Shown here: positions 22,085-30,243 of the stretch, in pieces
Position numbering within the stretch: position 1 is the first letter of the stretch
Layout: each line of letters begins with the position of its first letter
NCBI GenBank assembly: GCA_030615505.1
Contig: JAUWZD010000044.1
Coordinates: 1 to 34,797, forward strand
Direction: 5' to 3'
Length of the DNA: 34,797 nucleotides
Source: Spirochaetales bacterium
Lineage (GTDB): Bacteria > Spirochaetota > Spirochaetia > SZUA-6 > DRHE01
Notes under the pieces: generated by a model
Database searches by the model: none
Seen by the model: only the letters and a program-made list of their open reading frames with translations
What the model was told of the DNA's origin: nothing
Translations under genes and position numbers: made by a program

Positions 22085-23390
22085 ATTTGTCTTTTAAGAA
22101 AGAGGACAGCTCCTGCAGACCACCGGCCATTAGTGTCGCCTCTTTGGTACGGTGCAGAGACTCTTCCAGGCTTTCAGGGATCTTAGGGTGAACACCTGTT
22201 TCCGCTTCAACAATGGAGCAAAATTTCCCGGGATGGGCTGTTGCTAAAACAATAATATGATTCGCTTTTTGGGGAAACTTAGCTTTAAACCTTAAAGCCG
22301 CCTCAATTCCCACCGCCGTATGGGGATCAATGAGCCTGCCGTACCGTTCATGTGCTTTTTTAATCATCTCCTTAGTCTCTGGATCTGTTACCCGCTCACC
22401 ATGGATCAATCTCCGCATTGCAGCCGCGTCACCACCTAATCCGTGGATCAGTCTCTCAAAATTACTGGGATTACCCACATCCATGGCATTGGAGAGGGTA
22501 TCTATAGAGGGACGCGGCCTGAATCGGCCCGTTTGGAGATACTCGGGAACCACATCGTTTATATTGGTGGCTGCTATGAATCCCCGGGCGGGCAGTCCCC
22601 ACTGCCAGGCATAAACACCGGCAGTGAGATTCCCGAAATTACCGCTGGGAACACAAAAAATAACAGAGTCCTCCGGGCTTTTCTGCAGTTGTACATAGGC
22701 GTAAATGTAATAAAAGGCCTGGGGTATCAACCGGCCCGGATTAATTGAATTGGCAGATGTGAGGTTAAGTGAGGAGTTTAATTCCTTATTCATAAATGCA
22801 AGCTTGACCATGCGCTGACAGTCATCAAATGTACCCATGATCTCTAAGGCAGTAATATTCCCACCCACAGTAGTTAACTGTTTCTCCTGCATAGGGCTTA
22901 CCCTGCCGGAGGGATAGAGTATTACCACATCAATATTTTTTTTCCGGTAAAAAGCCCGCGCCACAGCACTGCCCGTATCTCCGGAAGTTGCCACTAAAAT
23001 CACAGCCCGGCTATTTTCCTCTGTCAAAAACTCCTCCAGGGTGGAGGCTAAAAAGGCGGCACCAAAATCCTTAAAAGCACAGGTAGGGCCGTGGAACAGC
23101 TCAAGCATCTCCATTCCATCTTCCAGGCTTATTAATTTGGGAGTAAATGAAAAGGCCCGGTTGATAATCCTCTTTGCTCCGGATCTACTGATTTCTTCAG
23201 GGAAAAGTGTATGTGTAAGCGCCTCAGCAATCTGTTTAAAGGAAAGCTCATCCTTAAATGAATAAATGAGCTCACGCAGATCAGGCTGAGTTACAGGATG
23301 ATAAAGCCCGCCATCCGGCGCAAGCCCGGTGAATACAGCCTGCCTGAATGATACCTCCCCTGCCCTCTTCAGAGTACTTGCAAACCTCAT
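22077..23390 (-). CDS. thrC: Threonine synthase
   Basis: PLP enzyme converting O-phosphohomoserine to threonine, 437 residues, E. coli-like class. The N-terminus 'LAPDGGLYHP' is typical. The PLP lysine is K107 in 'GPTCAFKDFG', with the phosphate-binding 'ATSGDTGSA' and 'VPSGNFGNLTAG' following. ATG 23390 overlaps the thrB stop (ATGA), so the two are translationally coupled. It is the last gene of the lysC-thrB-thrC operon. Confidence 0.97.
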   Translation of the reverse strand: MRFASTLKRAGEVSFRQAVFTGLAPDGGLYHPVTQPDLRELIYSFKDELSFKQIAEALTHTLFPEEISRSGAKRIINRAFSFTPKLISLEDGMEMLELFHGPTCAFKDFGAAFLASTLEEFLTEENSRAVILVATSGDTGSAVARAFYRKKNIDVVILYPSGRVSPMQEKQLTTVGGNITALEIMGTFDDCQRMVKLAFMNKELNSSLNLTSANSINPGRLIPQAFYYIYAYVQLQKSPEDSVIFCVPSGNFGNLTAGVYAWQWGLPARGFIAATNINDVVPEYLQTGRFRPRPSIDTLSNAMDVGNPSNFERLIHGLGGDAAAMRRLIHGERVTDPETKEMIKKAHERYGRLIDPHTAVGIEAALRFKAKFPQKANHIIVLATAHPGKFCSIVEAETGVHPKIPESLEESLHRTKEATLMAGGLQELSSFLKDKFS

Positions 23391-24334
23391 CTTTCATATT
23401 CCTCTACTTTAGGGCCTGCCTGGTTTATGGGCGAGACATAAAGATCACAGTCAAGCCCTACCTTTAAAAATGTCCGGCGCATCTTTCGACCTACCACACC
23501 TGCCTTTGACAAAGAGGCACATAGGGAAAAAACAGAAGGACCGGAACCGGATATGGAGCAGCCCAGTGCGCCGCTTTTTAGGGCTTGAGCCTTCACCTCG
23601 GAAAAACCGGGAATGAGCAGAGCCCTCCTGGGCTCAGCAACCACATCCTGTAAAGATCTTCCTAAGAGCTCTAAATCGTTTGAGTACAGCGCAGCTACTA
23701 AGGCAGCAAGGTTTCCCCATTGCCTTACAGCATTCGTCAGACTCAGCTCCTTCTTTAGAATCCTTCTGGCATCCTCGGTCTTAATCTCCGTATGGGGATG
23801 AACAACCGCAGCGGCTAATCCCTCCGGAACTGGCAGCTTGATGATATCCAGGGGCCGGCAGCTTCGGATAAGGATGAACCCCCCTAAAAGCGCAGGGGCA
23901 ACATTATCGGCATGCGCCGTACCGCAGGCAACTTCTTCAGCCCTGAGCGTAAAGGGCAAAAGCTCAAGGGGTGAAAATGGGCTTCCGGCCAATATGTTTG
24001 CTCCATACACAGCTGCCACTGAACTGGCTGCTGAACTCCCAAGCCCGGAGCTTAAGGGCATCTTTTTAAACAGAGAGATATCAAGCCCGAAGGGAAATCC
24101 TATTCTGTTTAAAAAAGCAGCAGCCGCTACAGATGCGGTATTCTTATCAGATTCTCGGGGAAGAGTACCCGAATCTCCTTCCACTGATACGATGTCAACC
24201 CTTTTTTCACATTTTTTTTTTAAAAACACGGAATCCCCGGGCTGTTCTAGAGCAAACCCCAGAACATCAAACCCGGAAGCCACATTGGCTACAGTGGCAG
24301 GAGCGAATACTTTAACTGTCTCAGGAGAGGTCAT
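23387..24334 (-). CDS. thrB: Homoserine kinase (GHMP family)
   Basis: 315 residues from ATG 24334, which lies 1 nt after the lysC stop and begins 'MTSPETVKVFAPATVANVASGFDVLGFAL', the family N-terminus (quoted only as a landmark); the longer frame from 24391 would run back into lysC. The ATP-binding GHMP motif 'PLSSGLGSSAAS' is at about residues 92-103. A late Gly-rich 'GCSISGSGPSVF' is the third GHMP motif. It phosphorylates homoserine with ATP in the cytosol. Operon position between lysC and thrC confirms the assignment. Confidence 0.96.
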   Translation of the reverse strand: MTSPETVKVFAPATVANVASGFDVLGFALEQPGDSVFLKKKCEKRVDIVSVEGDSGTLPRESDKNTASVAAAAFLNRIGFPFGLDISLFKKMPLSSGLGSSAASSVAAVYGANILAGSPFSPLELLPFTLRAEEVACGTAHADNVAPALLGGFILIRSCRPLDIIKLPVPEGLAAAVVHPHTEIKTEDARRILKKELSLTNAVRQWGNLAALVAALYSNDLELLGRSLQDVVAEPRRALLIPGFSEVKAQALKSGALGCSISGSGPSVFSLCASLSKAGVVGRKMRRTFLKVGLDCDLYVSPINQAGPKVEEYER

Positions 24335-24335
24335 T

Positions 24336-25724
24336 CTACTCTTCTTTCCCCAAGAAGGCCCGGTGGATAGTCTGTAGGGCTTTTTTTTCATCCTCTCTTC
24401 GTATCATAAAAGAGATATTTCTTTCGGATGAACCCTGGGCGATAGCTAAAATATTAATTCCTGCTTTCCCCAGGGAGCTGAAGAGCTTTCCTGATATTCC
24501 AGGAGTTCCTCGCATGTTTTCCCCAATTATGGCCAGTATTGCAAGATTCTCCATCAAAACCAGTTCTTGAATCCGTCTGGCCTCAATTTCTGTGGAAAGC
24601 TCCTGGTTTAAAATATTAATAGCTTTTTTCGCTTCGGATTGACGGAATACCAGGCATATGCTGTGCTCCGATGAGGCTTGAGAAATCATAATGATATTAA
24701 TCGAAGCCCCGGCCAAAGCACTTAAAATCCGGGCGGCAATACCAGGAATCCCGATCATGCCACCGCCTTCTATATTAACCAGGGCAACCCCATCAATAGA
24801 TGCAATTCCGGTAATTTGATGAATATTTTTTTTCTCCCTGCCGGAGATAATTGTACCGGGTTTTTCCGGTTTTAACAGGTTGGCTATTCGAATCGGAATA
24901 TTCATTTCCATGGCCGGGATTATGGTCGGAGAGTGAAGTATTTTAGCTCCAAAGAAGGAGAGCTCCATGGCCTCCTGATAGCTCAATGCAGGGATAACAA
25001 AAGCTTCCGGTATATACACCGGATCAGCACTCATTACGCCGTCTACATCTGTCCAGATCTCTATACCCTGGGCCTGCACTGCCGCTCCGACCAGGGAGGC
25101 GGTGTAGTCTGAGCCGTCCGCTCCAAGGGTTGTAGTCAGACTATTCCGGGTTGAAGCAATTCCGCCCGTTATAACTGGTATTCCCTTACTCCTGGCAAAT
25201 CTCCTGCGAATATTTTGATAGCTGGTCTTAAAATCAACTAAAGCATTACCGTAATTTTCATTTGTTTGAATTATCTCCCTGGCATCAATCACAACTGCGT
25301 TCAGGCCTGAATCTTCCAGGTACAGACTGACCAGTATGCAGGAAAGCCTTACACCGTAACTGAACAGCAGATCCAGGGTCTTCTGTGAGCATTCCCCGAT
25401 CAGTTGAACGCCGTGAAGGATATCTTCTAAGTCGTTTAAGATAATTTGAATCGGGGTTATAACTTTTGCCTGTTCCCGGGCAGGAAAAAGATAATGAATA
25501 GCCTCAAGATGCTTCTCACGAATGCTGTCAATATCCTCTAAATAAGAGTTCTCTCCCGACTCTGCTGCAACGGCGGCATTGTTTATAAGGGATGTTATCC
25601 CTTTCAGGGTTGAGAGAACTACGGCAACCTCATCCTGCTTGCTTGTATGGGACAGGATATGGGCAATTGTTTCAATTCTTTTACCGCTGCTTAAGCAGCT
25701 GCTCCCGAACTTTAGTATCTTCAT
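24336..25724 (-). CDS. lysC: Aspartate kinase (ThrA-type N-terminal half, without homoserine dehydrogenase)
   Basis: 462 residues. The kinase domain starts 'MKILKFGSSC' (KFGG in most members is KFGS here, residues 5-8), then 'LGADGSDYTA', 'IWTDVDGV' and 'YQEAMELSFFGAKILH'. Two ACT domains follow ('VNIEGGGMIGIPGIAARI' and 'LAIIGENMRGTPGISGKLF'). Sequence order matches the kinase part of bifunctional ThrA, but the protein ends (FLGKEE) where homoserine dehydrogenase would begin. It makes aspartyl-phosphate for Thr/Lys/Met synthesis. The ACT domains imply feedback control by an amino acid, likely threonine given the operon. Confidence 0.93.
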   Translation of the reverse strand: MKILKFGSSCLSSGKRIETIAHILSHTSKQDEVAVVLSTLKGITSLINNAAVAAESGENSYLEDIDSIREKHLEAIHYLFPAREQAKVITPIQIILNDLEDILHGVQLIGECSQKTLDLLFSYGVRLSCILVSLYLEDSGLNAVVIDAREIIQTNENYGNALVDFKTSYQNIRRRFARSKGIPVITGGIASTRNSLTTTLGADGSDYTASLVGAAVQAQGIEIWTDVDGVMSADPVYIPEAFVIPALSYQEAMELSFFGAKILHSPTIIPAMEMNIPIRIANLLKPEKPGTIISGREKKNIHQITGIASIDGVALVNIEGGGMIGIPGIAARILSALAGASINIIMISQASSEHSICLVFRQSEAKKAINILNQELSTEIEARRIQELVLMENLAILAIIGENMRGTPGISGKLFSSLGKAGINILAIAQGSSERNISFMIRREDEKKALQTIHRAFLGKEE

Positions 25725-25732
25725 TTTGGGAG

Positions 25733-25738
25733 CTTATA
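25733..25738 (-). promoter_or_regulatory. Candidate -10 box of the lysC-thrB-thrC operon
   Basis: TATAAG on the minus strand (25738-25733), 8 nt before ATG 25724. The -35 region is weak (TTTAAT about 16 nt upstream). No leader peptide rich in Thr/Ile and no lysine-riboswitch consensus is seen upstream. Confidence 0.35.
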
Positions 25739-25785
25739 GTAACGGGAAAATAAGATTAAATCTATCCCTCGGGTGGAAAACGAAC

Positions 25786-25841
25786 CTGCCTGCAGGGCAG
25801 ATAGAAGCTGTCCCCGGGAGTACATGCACCTGAGGACAGCT
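25786..25841 (-). terminator. Two hairpins between the secreted-protein gene and lysC
   Basis: AGCTGTCC (25806-25813) with GGACAGCT (25834-25841), loop 20 nt, begins 19 nt after the stop of the minus-strand gene at 25860. A second stem CTGCC/GGCAG is at 25786-25800. There is no U-run, so factor-dependent termination or an RNA end-stabiliser is as likely as intrinsic termination. Confidence 0.35.
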
Positions 25842-25859
25842 CTAACCAGAAAGAATTGA

Positions 25860-26522
25860 TTATCTTAACTTCTTAACCTTAAAATTACCGAAGCTGGCAG
25901 CCAGACTATTCGTTCTTACAGATAGATAGGCTCCGTTGCGTATAGGCCCGCCCAAGCTGAATTTATAATAGTAATTTGCCCGTGTTGGATCGTAGACCTT
26001 TACCCAGCCTGTATTGTAATCAATGATAATCTTTACCGGGAGGATGTACCAGTCCAGCTTGCTCAGTTGGATGTCCTTATAATATCCTGCCGGAATCGCA
26101 TAGGCATCGCCTCTGTGGATCATATCCATAATTGAGTGCTTGATGCTTTTATACGCTTGAGCGTATACGCCCCAGCCCCCATATGCTGCAGGGTCATAGG
26201 TCAGCCACAGCAGAAAAGACTTTCCATTGCCCCAGCTCTTTCTTGAATGCGGCTTATCGATACCAACATGCACTCCGACACCTGCATATGCATCCTGGCA
26301 GCCGTCCAGATACTTAATATCAAACTCATACTGCATCAGGCCGCTCTGCGGCAGATACATATAGGCCTGCGCCATTCCAGCCTTTGTGCTAAACTGGCTT
26401 AAGCGCTCGCCTACCATCTTCCAATTACCGTAAGCTGCTTTCCAGGGACCCAGGTCTTGAGAAAATCCAAATAAGGGCGCCATCAACAACAGCAGGCAAA
26501 TAAATAATGTTACACGTTTCAT
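25860..26522 (-). CDS. Secreted protein of unknown function, 220 aa
   Basis: A signal peptide (MKRVTLFICLLLLMAPLFGFS) is followed by a beta-rich, Trp/Tyr-rich mature domain. Blocks such as 'MQYEFDIKYLDG', 'AGVGVHVG', 'SFLLWLTYDP' and the end 'ASFGNFKVKKL' look like a concanavalin-A/LamG-like jelly-roll of the DUF1080 type, which suggests glycan or surface binding. That is fold inference only. No lipobox is seen, so periplasmic or exported. GGGGG precedes the ATG by about 8 nt, and a promoter (26580-26608) with a leader hairpin lies upstream. Monocistronic; not recognised as a named family. Confidence 0.7.
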   Translation of the reverse strand: MKRVTLFICLLLLMAPLFGFSQDLGPWKAAYGNWKMVGERLSQFSTKAGMAQAYMYLPQSGLMQYEFDIKYLDGCQDAYAGVGVHVGIDKPHSRKSWGNGKSFLLWLTYDPAAYGGWGVYAQAYKSIKHSIMDMIHRGDAYAIPAGYYKDIQLSKLDWYILPVKIIIDYNTGWVKVYDPTRANYYYKFSLGGPIRNGAYLSVRTNSLAASFGNFKVKKLR

Positions 26523-26555
26523 TCTATATTCCCCCTAATGAACGTTTAAATTTGT

Positions 26556-26570
26556 CCCATATCTTATGGG
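26556..26570 (-). promoter_or_regulatory. Stem-loop at the 5' end of the secreted-protein mRNA
   Basis: CCCATA and TATGGG with a 3-nt loop, within a few bases of the predicted transcription start (about 26573). It could stabilise the mRNA or serve as an operator half-site pair. Confidence 0.35.
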
Positions 26571-26579
26571 CAAGTTTAT

Positions 26580-26608
26580 ATAATACCCTACTAGCAGCGA
26601 GCATGCAA
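26580..26608 (-). promoter_or_regulatory. Promoter of the 220-aa secreted protein
   Basis: Minus strand: TTGCAT (26608-26603), 17-nt spacer, TATTAT (26585-26580). This gives a ~50-nt leader with a Shine-Dalgarno, unlike the leaderless layout of several neighbours. Confidence 0.5.
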
Positions 26609-26617
26609 TATTTTTTT

Positions 26618-27202
26618 TTATTTTAAGCCGAATCCGAGAAAAAAAACCTCTTTTGAACCTTTTCTTGAGGCCTGGGGCTTGAATATCCTGACTTTTTCGA
26701 ACTTCCGACGCAAGTTCTTAAGATACTCACCTTCCCCTCCGCCCTGAAAGATCTTAACAACTAATCCCCCTCCCCTTACCAAAGACAACTCAACGATCTG
26801 AAGCACCTTATAGCCGATGTTTAAAGAGGCCTGAGTATCCACAGTCCGGTTTCCTGATGTGGCCGGCGCTGCATCACTCAAAATCAGGTCATAGGGCCCC
26901 AGATCTACAATCCTTCTCTCAATATTCGAAAGAAAAATACTGCCTTCAATAAAGTGATAATTCCCTTTAGATTTTAAAAACAGGGCCTGTTTTATCAGGT
27001 CCACACCCACCACTTTTCCCCTTCCAGATAGAATTTCTAAACAGAACTGACTCCAGCTCCCGGGCGAGGAGCCTATATCGAGGATTCGAAATCCGGGCTT
27101 TACTATTCTAAAGCGTTTTTGCATTTCCTGAAGCTTGAATACCGATCGAGCCGGATATCCCTTTTTTTTAGCAAGCTCTGCGTAATAGTCCTTTCTCCTC
27201 AT
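26618..27202 (-). CDS. rlmE: 23S rRNA U2552 2'-O-methyltransferase
   Basis: 194 residues of the FtsJ/RrmJ family. The SAM site is 'LDIGSSPGSWSQ' (41-52). The catalytic K-D-K-E tetrad is at K23, D110 ('LILSDAAP'), K150 ('VVKIFQGG') and E185 ('KEVFFLG'). It methylates the ribose of U2552 in the ribosomal A-loop. Slightly shorter than the 209-residue E. coli enzyme at the N-terminus. Divergent from the rhomboid gene. Confidence 0.95.
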   Translation of the reverse strand: MRRKDYYAELAKKKGYPARSVFKLQEMQKRFRIVKPGFRILDIGSSPGSWSQFCLEILSGRGKVVGVDLIKQALFLKSKGNYHFIEGSIFLSNIERRIVDLGPYDLILSDAAPATSGNRTVDTQASLNIGYKVLQIVELSLVRGGGLVVKIFQGGGEGEYLKNLRRKFEKVRIFKPQASRKGSKEVFFLGFGLK

Positions 27203-27229
27203 ATCTCTGAAATAGATTCTATACCCATA

Positions 27230-27258
27230 TTGACTTGAATGTCACTTCAGCTTACCTT
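27230..27258 (+). promoter_or_regulatory. Candidate promoter of the rhomboid gene
   Basis: TTGACT (27230-27235), 17-nt spacer, TACCTT (27253-27258), 6 nt before ATG 27265. The -10 is imperfect. It argues against the TTG at 27235 as the start codon. Confidence 0.4.
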
Positions 27259-27264
27259 GAATGT

Positions 27265-27900
27265 ATGAAAAATATTTCCTTCTTAAAACGCCAGCTGCCC
27301 TACCGCTTCTACAATATCACCCTCACATTGATCGTCATGAATGTGGGACTGTTTCTGATCAATATCCTCATTCCCAGAAGCATGGCTTACTTAGCATTAA
27401 CTCCCTATCTGGTCATCCGGCAGGGGGCTTTCTGGCAGGTTGTCACCTACATGTTTGTACATGGTGGGACTTTCCATATACTGTTTAATATGCTTGCCCT
27501 GTTCCTTTTCGGCACACAGATCGAGCGGAAGCTGGGCAGTACGGAATTCCTCATCTACTATCTCTGTACAGGAATCGGGGCGGGACTATTCACCTTAGTC
27601 TTTAACTGGTATACCGGACTGGCGCTTATTCCCGTGGTAGGAGCTTCAGGCGCCATTTACGGACTGCTCTTAGCATATGCGACCCTGTTCCCGGATTCGA
27701 GGCTTTTCATTTTCGGCATGTTCCCTTTAAAAGCTCCGGTAGCGGTTCTTCTCTTTGCAGGTATTGCCCTGTTTTCTCAAATCAGCGGTTCCCGCAGCGG
27801 CATCGCACATCTAACCCACCTGGCCGGACTTGTCTTCGGGTTCATATACTTCCTGGTCAGACTGGGTATTAATCCCTTCAATGTATTTTTCAGACGCTGA
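27265..27900 (+). CDS. Rhomboid-family intramembrane serine protease
   Basis: 211 residues from ATG 27265. Six transmembrane helices carry the rhomboid residues: 'HGGTFHILFNM' (H71, N75; oxyanion hole), GASGA with catalytic S129, and 'HLTHLAG' with catalytic H185. It cleaves membrane-anchored substrates in the plasma membrane; substrates are unknown. The frame extends to TTG 27235, but that codon lies in the predicted -35 box. A gene for a secreted protein follows after 23 nt. Confidence 0.93.
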   Translation: MKNISFLKRQLPYRFYNITLTLIVMNVGLFLINILIPRSMAYLALTPYLVIRQGAFWQVVTYMFVHGGTFHILFNMLALFLFGTQIERKLGSTEFLIYYLCTGIGAGLFTLVFNWYTGLALIPVVGASGAIYGLLLAYATLFPDSRLFIFGMFPLKAPVAVLLFAGIALFSQISGSRSGIAHLTHLAGLVFGFIYFLVRLGINPFNVFFRR

Positions 27901-27923
27901 TTTCTGCCGATAACTGTTCTTAG

Positions 27924-28592
27924 ATGAAGCGACTCCTTATTGTTACTCTAATTGTTGCCAACTCCTTCCTCTGGGCGGGAGAATCAGAGCTGCTGGTTCT
28001 GCATACATGGTGTGAACTGGAACCCATGATCGTCACCGAACTCGAAGACGGGGAATACCCGATTCCCAGGGAGGAAGCGTACAGGCGGATACTTAAAGAG
28101 GCTCAAGCTATATTCTCTGCTATGATATATGGCTTTGAGTTTACCTATACGCCATACGATAAGAAGCGTAATATTCCTGAAATTTTTGAGCTTAAGCCTG
28201 CGGCTGAATTGATATGGGGAGACAGTAATGTCAGGATTGTGGATCTTGAAGAACGAAATAAAAAACTCTTTGCTAAGATTCACTATGGATTAGAAGACTT
28301 TCAGAGAGCAAGACGGCAGGCCTGGAGCAGTAATTCTATTCCCATGGCCAGAGGCAGGGGAGAAGCGAATCTCTTTAAGGGTACGGATGAGAAGAGAAGG
28401 GCCCTTCATGAAGCGGTAAAGAACGCGATAAGGAATCATCTGCGTCCGATACTGTTCAATAAACCCCGGGAGATAACCGGCAAGATCATCATATGGGAAG
28501 AGCCTACAACCATTATTAAATCCGGAAGCTATCTTACCGTGGTCTCAATAAAACTACAGGTAAAAAAGATTATACCATATAGAATCTTCTAA
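27924..28592 (+). CDS. Secreted hypothetical protein, 222 aa
   Basis: A signal peptide (MKRLLIVTLIVANSFLWAG) and ~200 mature residues, mixed alpha/beta, many charged. 'YPIPREEAYRRILKEAQAIFSAMIYGFEFTYTP' (cited as a landmark region at about 45-78) looks like a helix followed by a strand. The C-terminal part has a regular strand pattern (TGKIIIWEEPTTII, GSYLTVVSIKLQV). I do not recognise the family. Similar periplasmic proteins may be spirochaete-restricted. Likely in the rhomboid transcript, with no clear ribosome site. Confidence 0.7.
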   Translation: MKRLLIVTLIVANSFLWAGESELLVLHTWCELEPMIVTELEDGEYPIPREEAYRRILKEAQAIFSAMIYGFEFTYTPYDKKRNIPEIFELKPAAELIWGDSNVRIVDLEERNKKLFAKIHYGLEDFQRARRQAWSSNSIPMARGRGEANLFKGTDEKRRALHEAVKNAIRNHLRPILFNKPREITGKIIIWEEPTTIIKSGSYLTVVSIKLQVKKIIPYRIF

Positions 28593-28614
28593 TTAAAAGC
28601 TATATTTTAATACT

Positions 28615-30243
28615 ATGAGAATAAAACATCTTATAGTTTCTAAAAACATTGCCTGCCTGCTTCTGTTGAGTGTGCTTCTTCTCCCGCTCTCCTTGTGGCC
28701 CTCTGATAACAGATCCGATGACCGGCAGGCACAGGAGAGGAGCGATCAAAACGAGTTTGTCGTTGTTTATTCCCCGAAAAAGCTCATCCTTGATCCACTT
28801 CATATTTATACCACCATGGAGTCTGAGCTTTGTACAGCTATATATGAAGGTTTGCTCTCCTATCATCCCTTTACTTTAGAACCCATACCAGGGGTAGCCA
28901 GCCGCTGGGATGTTAATAATAATGGAAAAGTATACCGTTTTTATCTCAGAGAGGACGCCCTTTACAGTAACGGTGATCCGATCCGGGCCGCAGATTTTCG
29001 GGATTCCTGGCTGAGAATCCTTAATCCTGAAGCCAAAGCAGAGTATTCCTTTCTCTTTGATATCATCAGGGGAGCTAAAGCCTTTCGCAAAGGTGTAGAA
29101 GGGGATGAAATAGGGATCCGGGTTATCTCTGATAAGATCCTTGAAGTGGAGCTGGAAAAACCCGCCACCCACTTTTTGAAGCTGCTGTGTCATCTCAGCT
29201 TCGTTCCTGTCCATCATAGCTATCTGAATGCCGAAAATTGGGATTCCTCTGCCTCAATTATAGGAAACGGACCATTCTATATTACTGAACGAAGCGACCG
29301 GGAACTTGTACTGTCTAAAAATAATCTTTACTGGGATACACAAAATGTAGAAATGGACATTATCAGAGTCCTATTTATTGAAGATGCAGCCGAAATATCT
29401 GAAATGTTCAACCAGGGAACAATTGATTGGGCTAACATATGGGAAAGCTCTCTTTTAAAAAACAGAGAAAAAATTGTTTTTAATCCCATGTTCGCCACCA
29501 GCTATTTTTACTTTGTCTGCACTCATCCGCCCTGGAACGACGAGCGGGTCAGATTAGCATTAACCCTGCTCCTGCCCATGGAAGAGATACGGGGCAATCA
29601 ACTCCTCTTTGCCACGGCCCGGCTCATTCCACCAATTCCCTCCTATCCCAAAGTAGAGGGGATTGTTAAAACAGATTCGAATAAGGCGTTCTCTCTCCTT
29701 AAAGAAGCAGGATTTCCAGAAGGAAGAGGGCTTCCGCTCCTGTTAATAAAGGTTGCCCAGGACTCAGGGAGTGAGCAGATTGCTCAAACAATGGCAGAGA
29801 CATGGAAAAAGATGCTCAATCTTCAGGTAAGCATCCTGACCTACCCCTATAACCAATATCTGAAGGAAGTAAAAAAAACGGACTACGTAATAGGCTCTGT
29901 GACCTGGATAGGGGATTATGCAGACCCACTTACTTTTCTCCAGATGTGGACCGAATCGAGTAATCTCAATGACGCTCGCTTTGATGATCCTGAGTTTGAT
30001 CTCCTTATCGATACCTCTTTAGGGGAGCAAGGAGTAACAAGGTACAATACACTGGGAAAAGCGGAGGAGATCCTTTTATCCAAAGCTGTTGTTCTGCCCA
30101 TTAATCATACCCCGGCCTTTAATCTTATCGATCTGGATCGGATAGAGGGATGGTTTCCAAATGTATTAAACATCCATCCCTTTAAGTATTTTCGCTTTCG
30201 CTCCTTAAGATTACCCCCCGGCGTTGTCCATGCGAGGTATTAA
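28615..30243 (+). CDS. ABC transporter family-5 (oligopeptide-type) solute-binding protein, orphan
   Basis: 542 residues. A long hydrophobic export signal (to about residue 33) is followed by an SBP_bac_5 domain: 'LDPLHIYTTMESELCTAIYEGLL', 'RWDVNNNGKVYRFYLREDALYSNGDP' (both landmarks), 'ADFRDSWLRILNP' and 'GNGPFYI'. OppA/DppA-type proteins bind peptides or similar solutes in the periplasm. No lipobox cysteine is present, so it is probably soluble or held by its signal. No permease or ATPase gene is adjacent. A TATATT -10 lies 8 nt before ATG 28615. The end overlaps the convergent DedA-like gene by 4 bp. Confidence 0.92.
   Translation: MRIKHLIVSKNIACLLLLSVLLLPLSLWPSDNRSDDRQAQERSDQNEFVVVYSPKKLILDPLHIYTTMESELCTAIYEGLLSYHPFTLEPIPGVASRWDVNNNGKVYRFYLREDALYSNGDPIRAADFRDSWLRILNPEAKAEYSFLFDIIRGAKAFRKGVEGDEIGIRVISDKILEVELEKPATHFLKLLCHLSFVPVHHSYLNAENWDSSASIIGNGPFYITERSDRELVLSKNNLYWDTQNVEMDIIRVLFIEDAAEISEMFNQGTIDWANIWESSLLKNREKIVFNPMFATSYFYFVCTHPPWNDERVRLALTLLLPMEEIRGNQLLFATARLIPPIPSYPKVEGIVKTDSNKAFSLLKEAGFPEGRGLPLLLIKVAQDSGSEQIAQTMAETWKKMLNLQVSILTYPYNQYLKEVKKTDYVIGSVTWIGDYADPLTFLQMWTESSNLNDARFDDPEFDLLIDTSLGEQGVTRYNTLGKAEEILLSKAVVLPINHTPAFNLIDLDRIEGWFPNVLNIHPFKYFRFRSLRLPPGVVHARY

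Noticed and set aside
24335-24391. Longer thrB with 19 extra N-terminal residues
   Set aside because: It would overlap the end of lysC by more than 50 bp, while ATG 24334 gives the family N-terminus 1 nt after the lysC stop.
25725-25859. Lysine riboswitch or threonine attenuator before lysC
   Set aside because: Hairpins exist, but the lysine-riboswitch consensus, a Thr/Ile-rich leader peptide and a terminator U-run are all missing. The hairpins sit closer to the end of the preceding gene.
27235-27264. TTG start for the rhomboid gene
   Set aside because: The codon lies in the predicted -35 box and the extra 10 residues add nothing to the fold; ATG 27265 is better.
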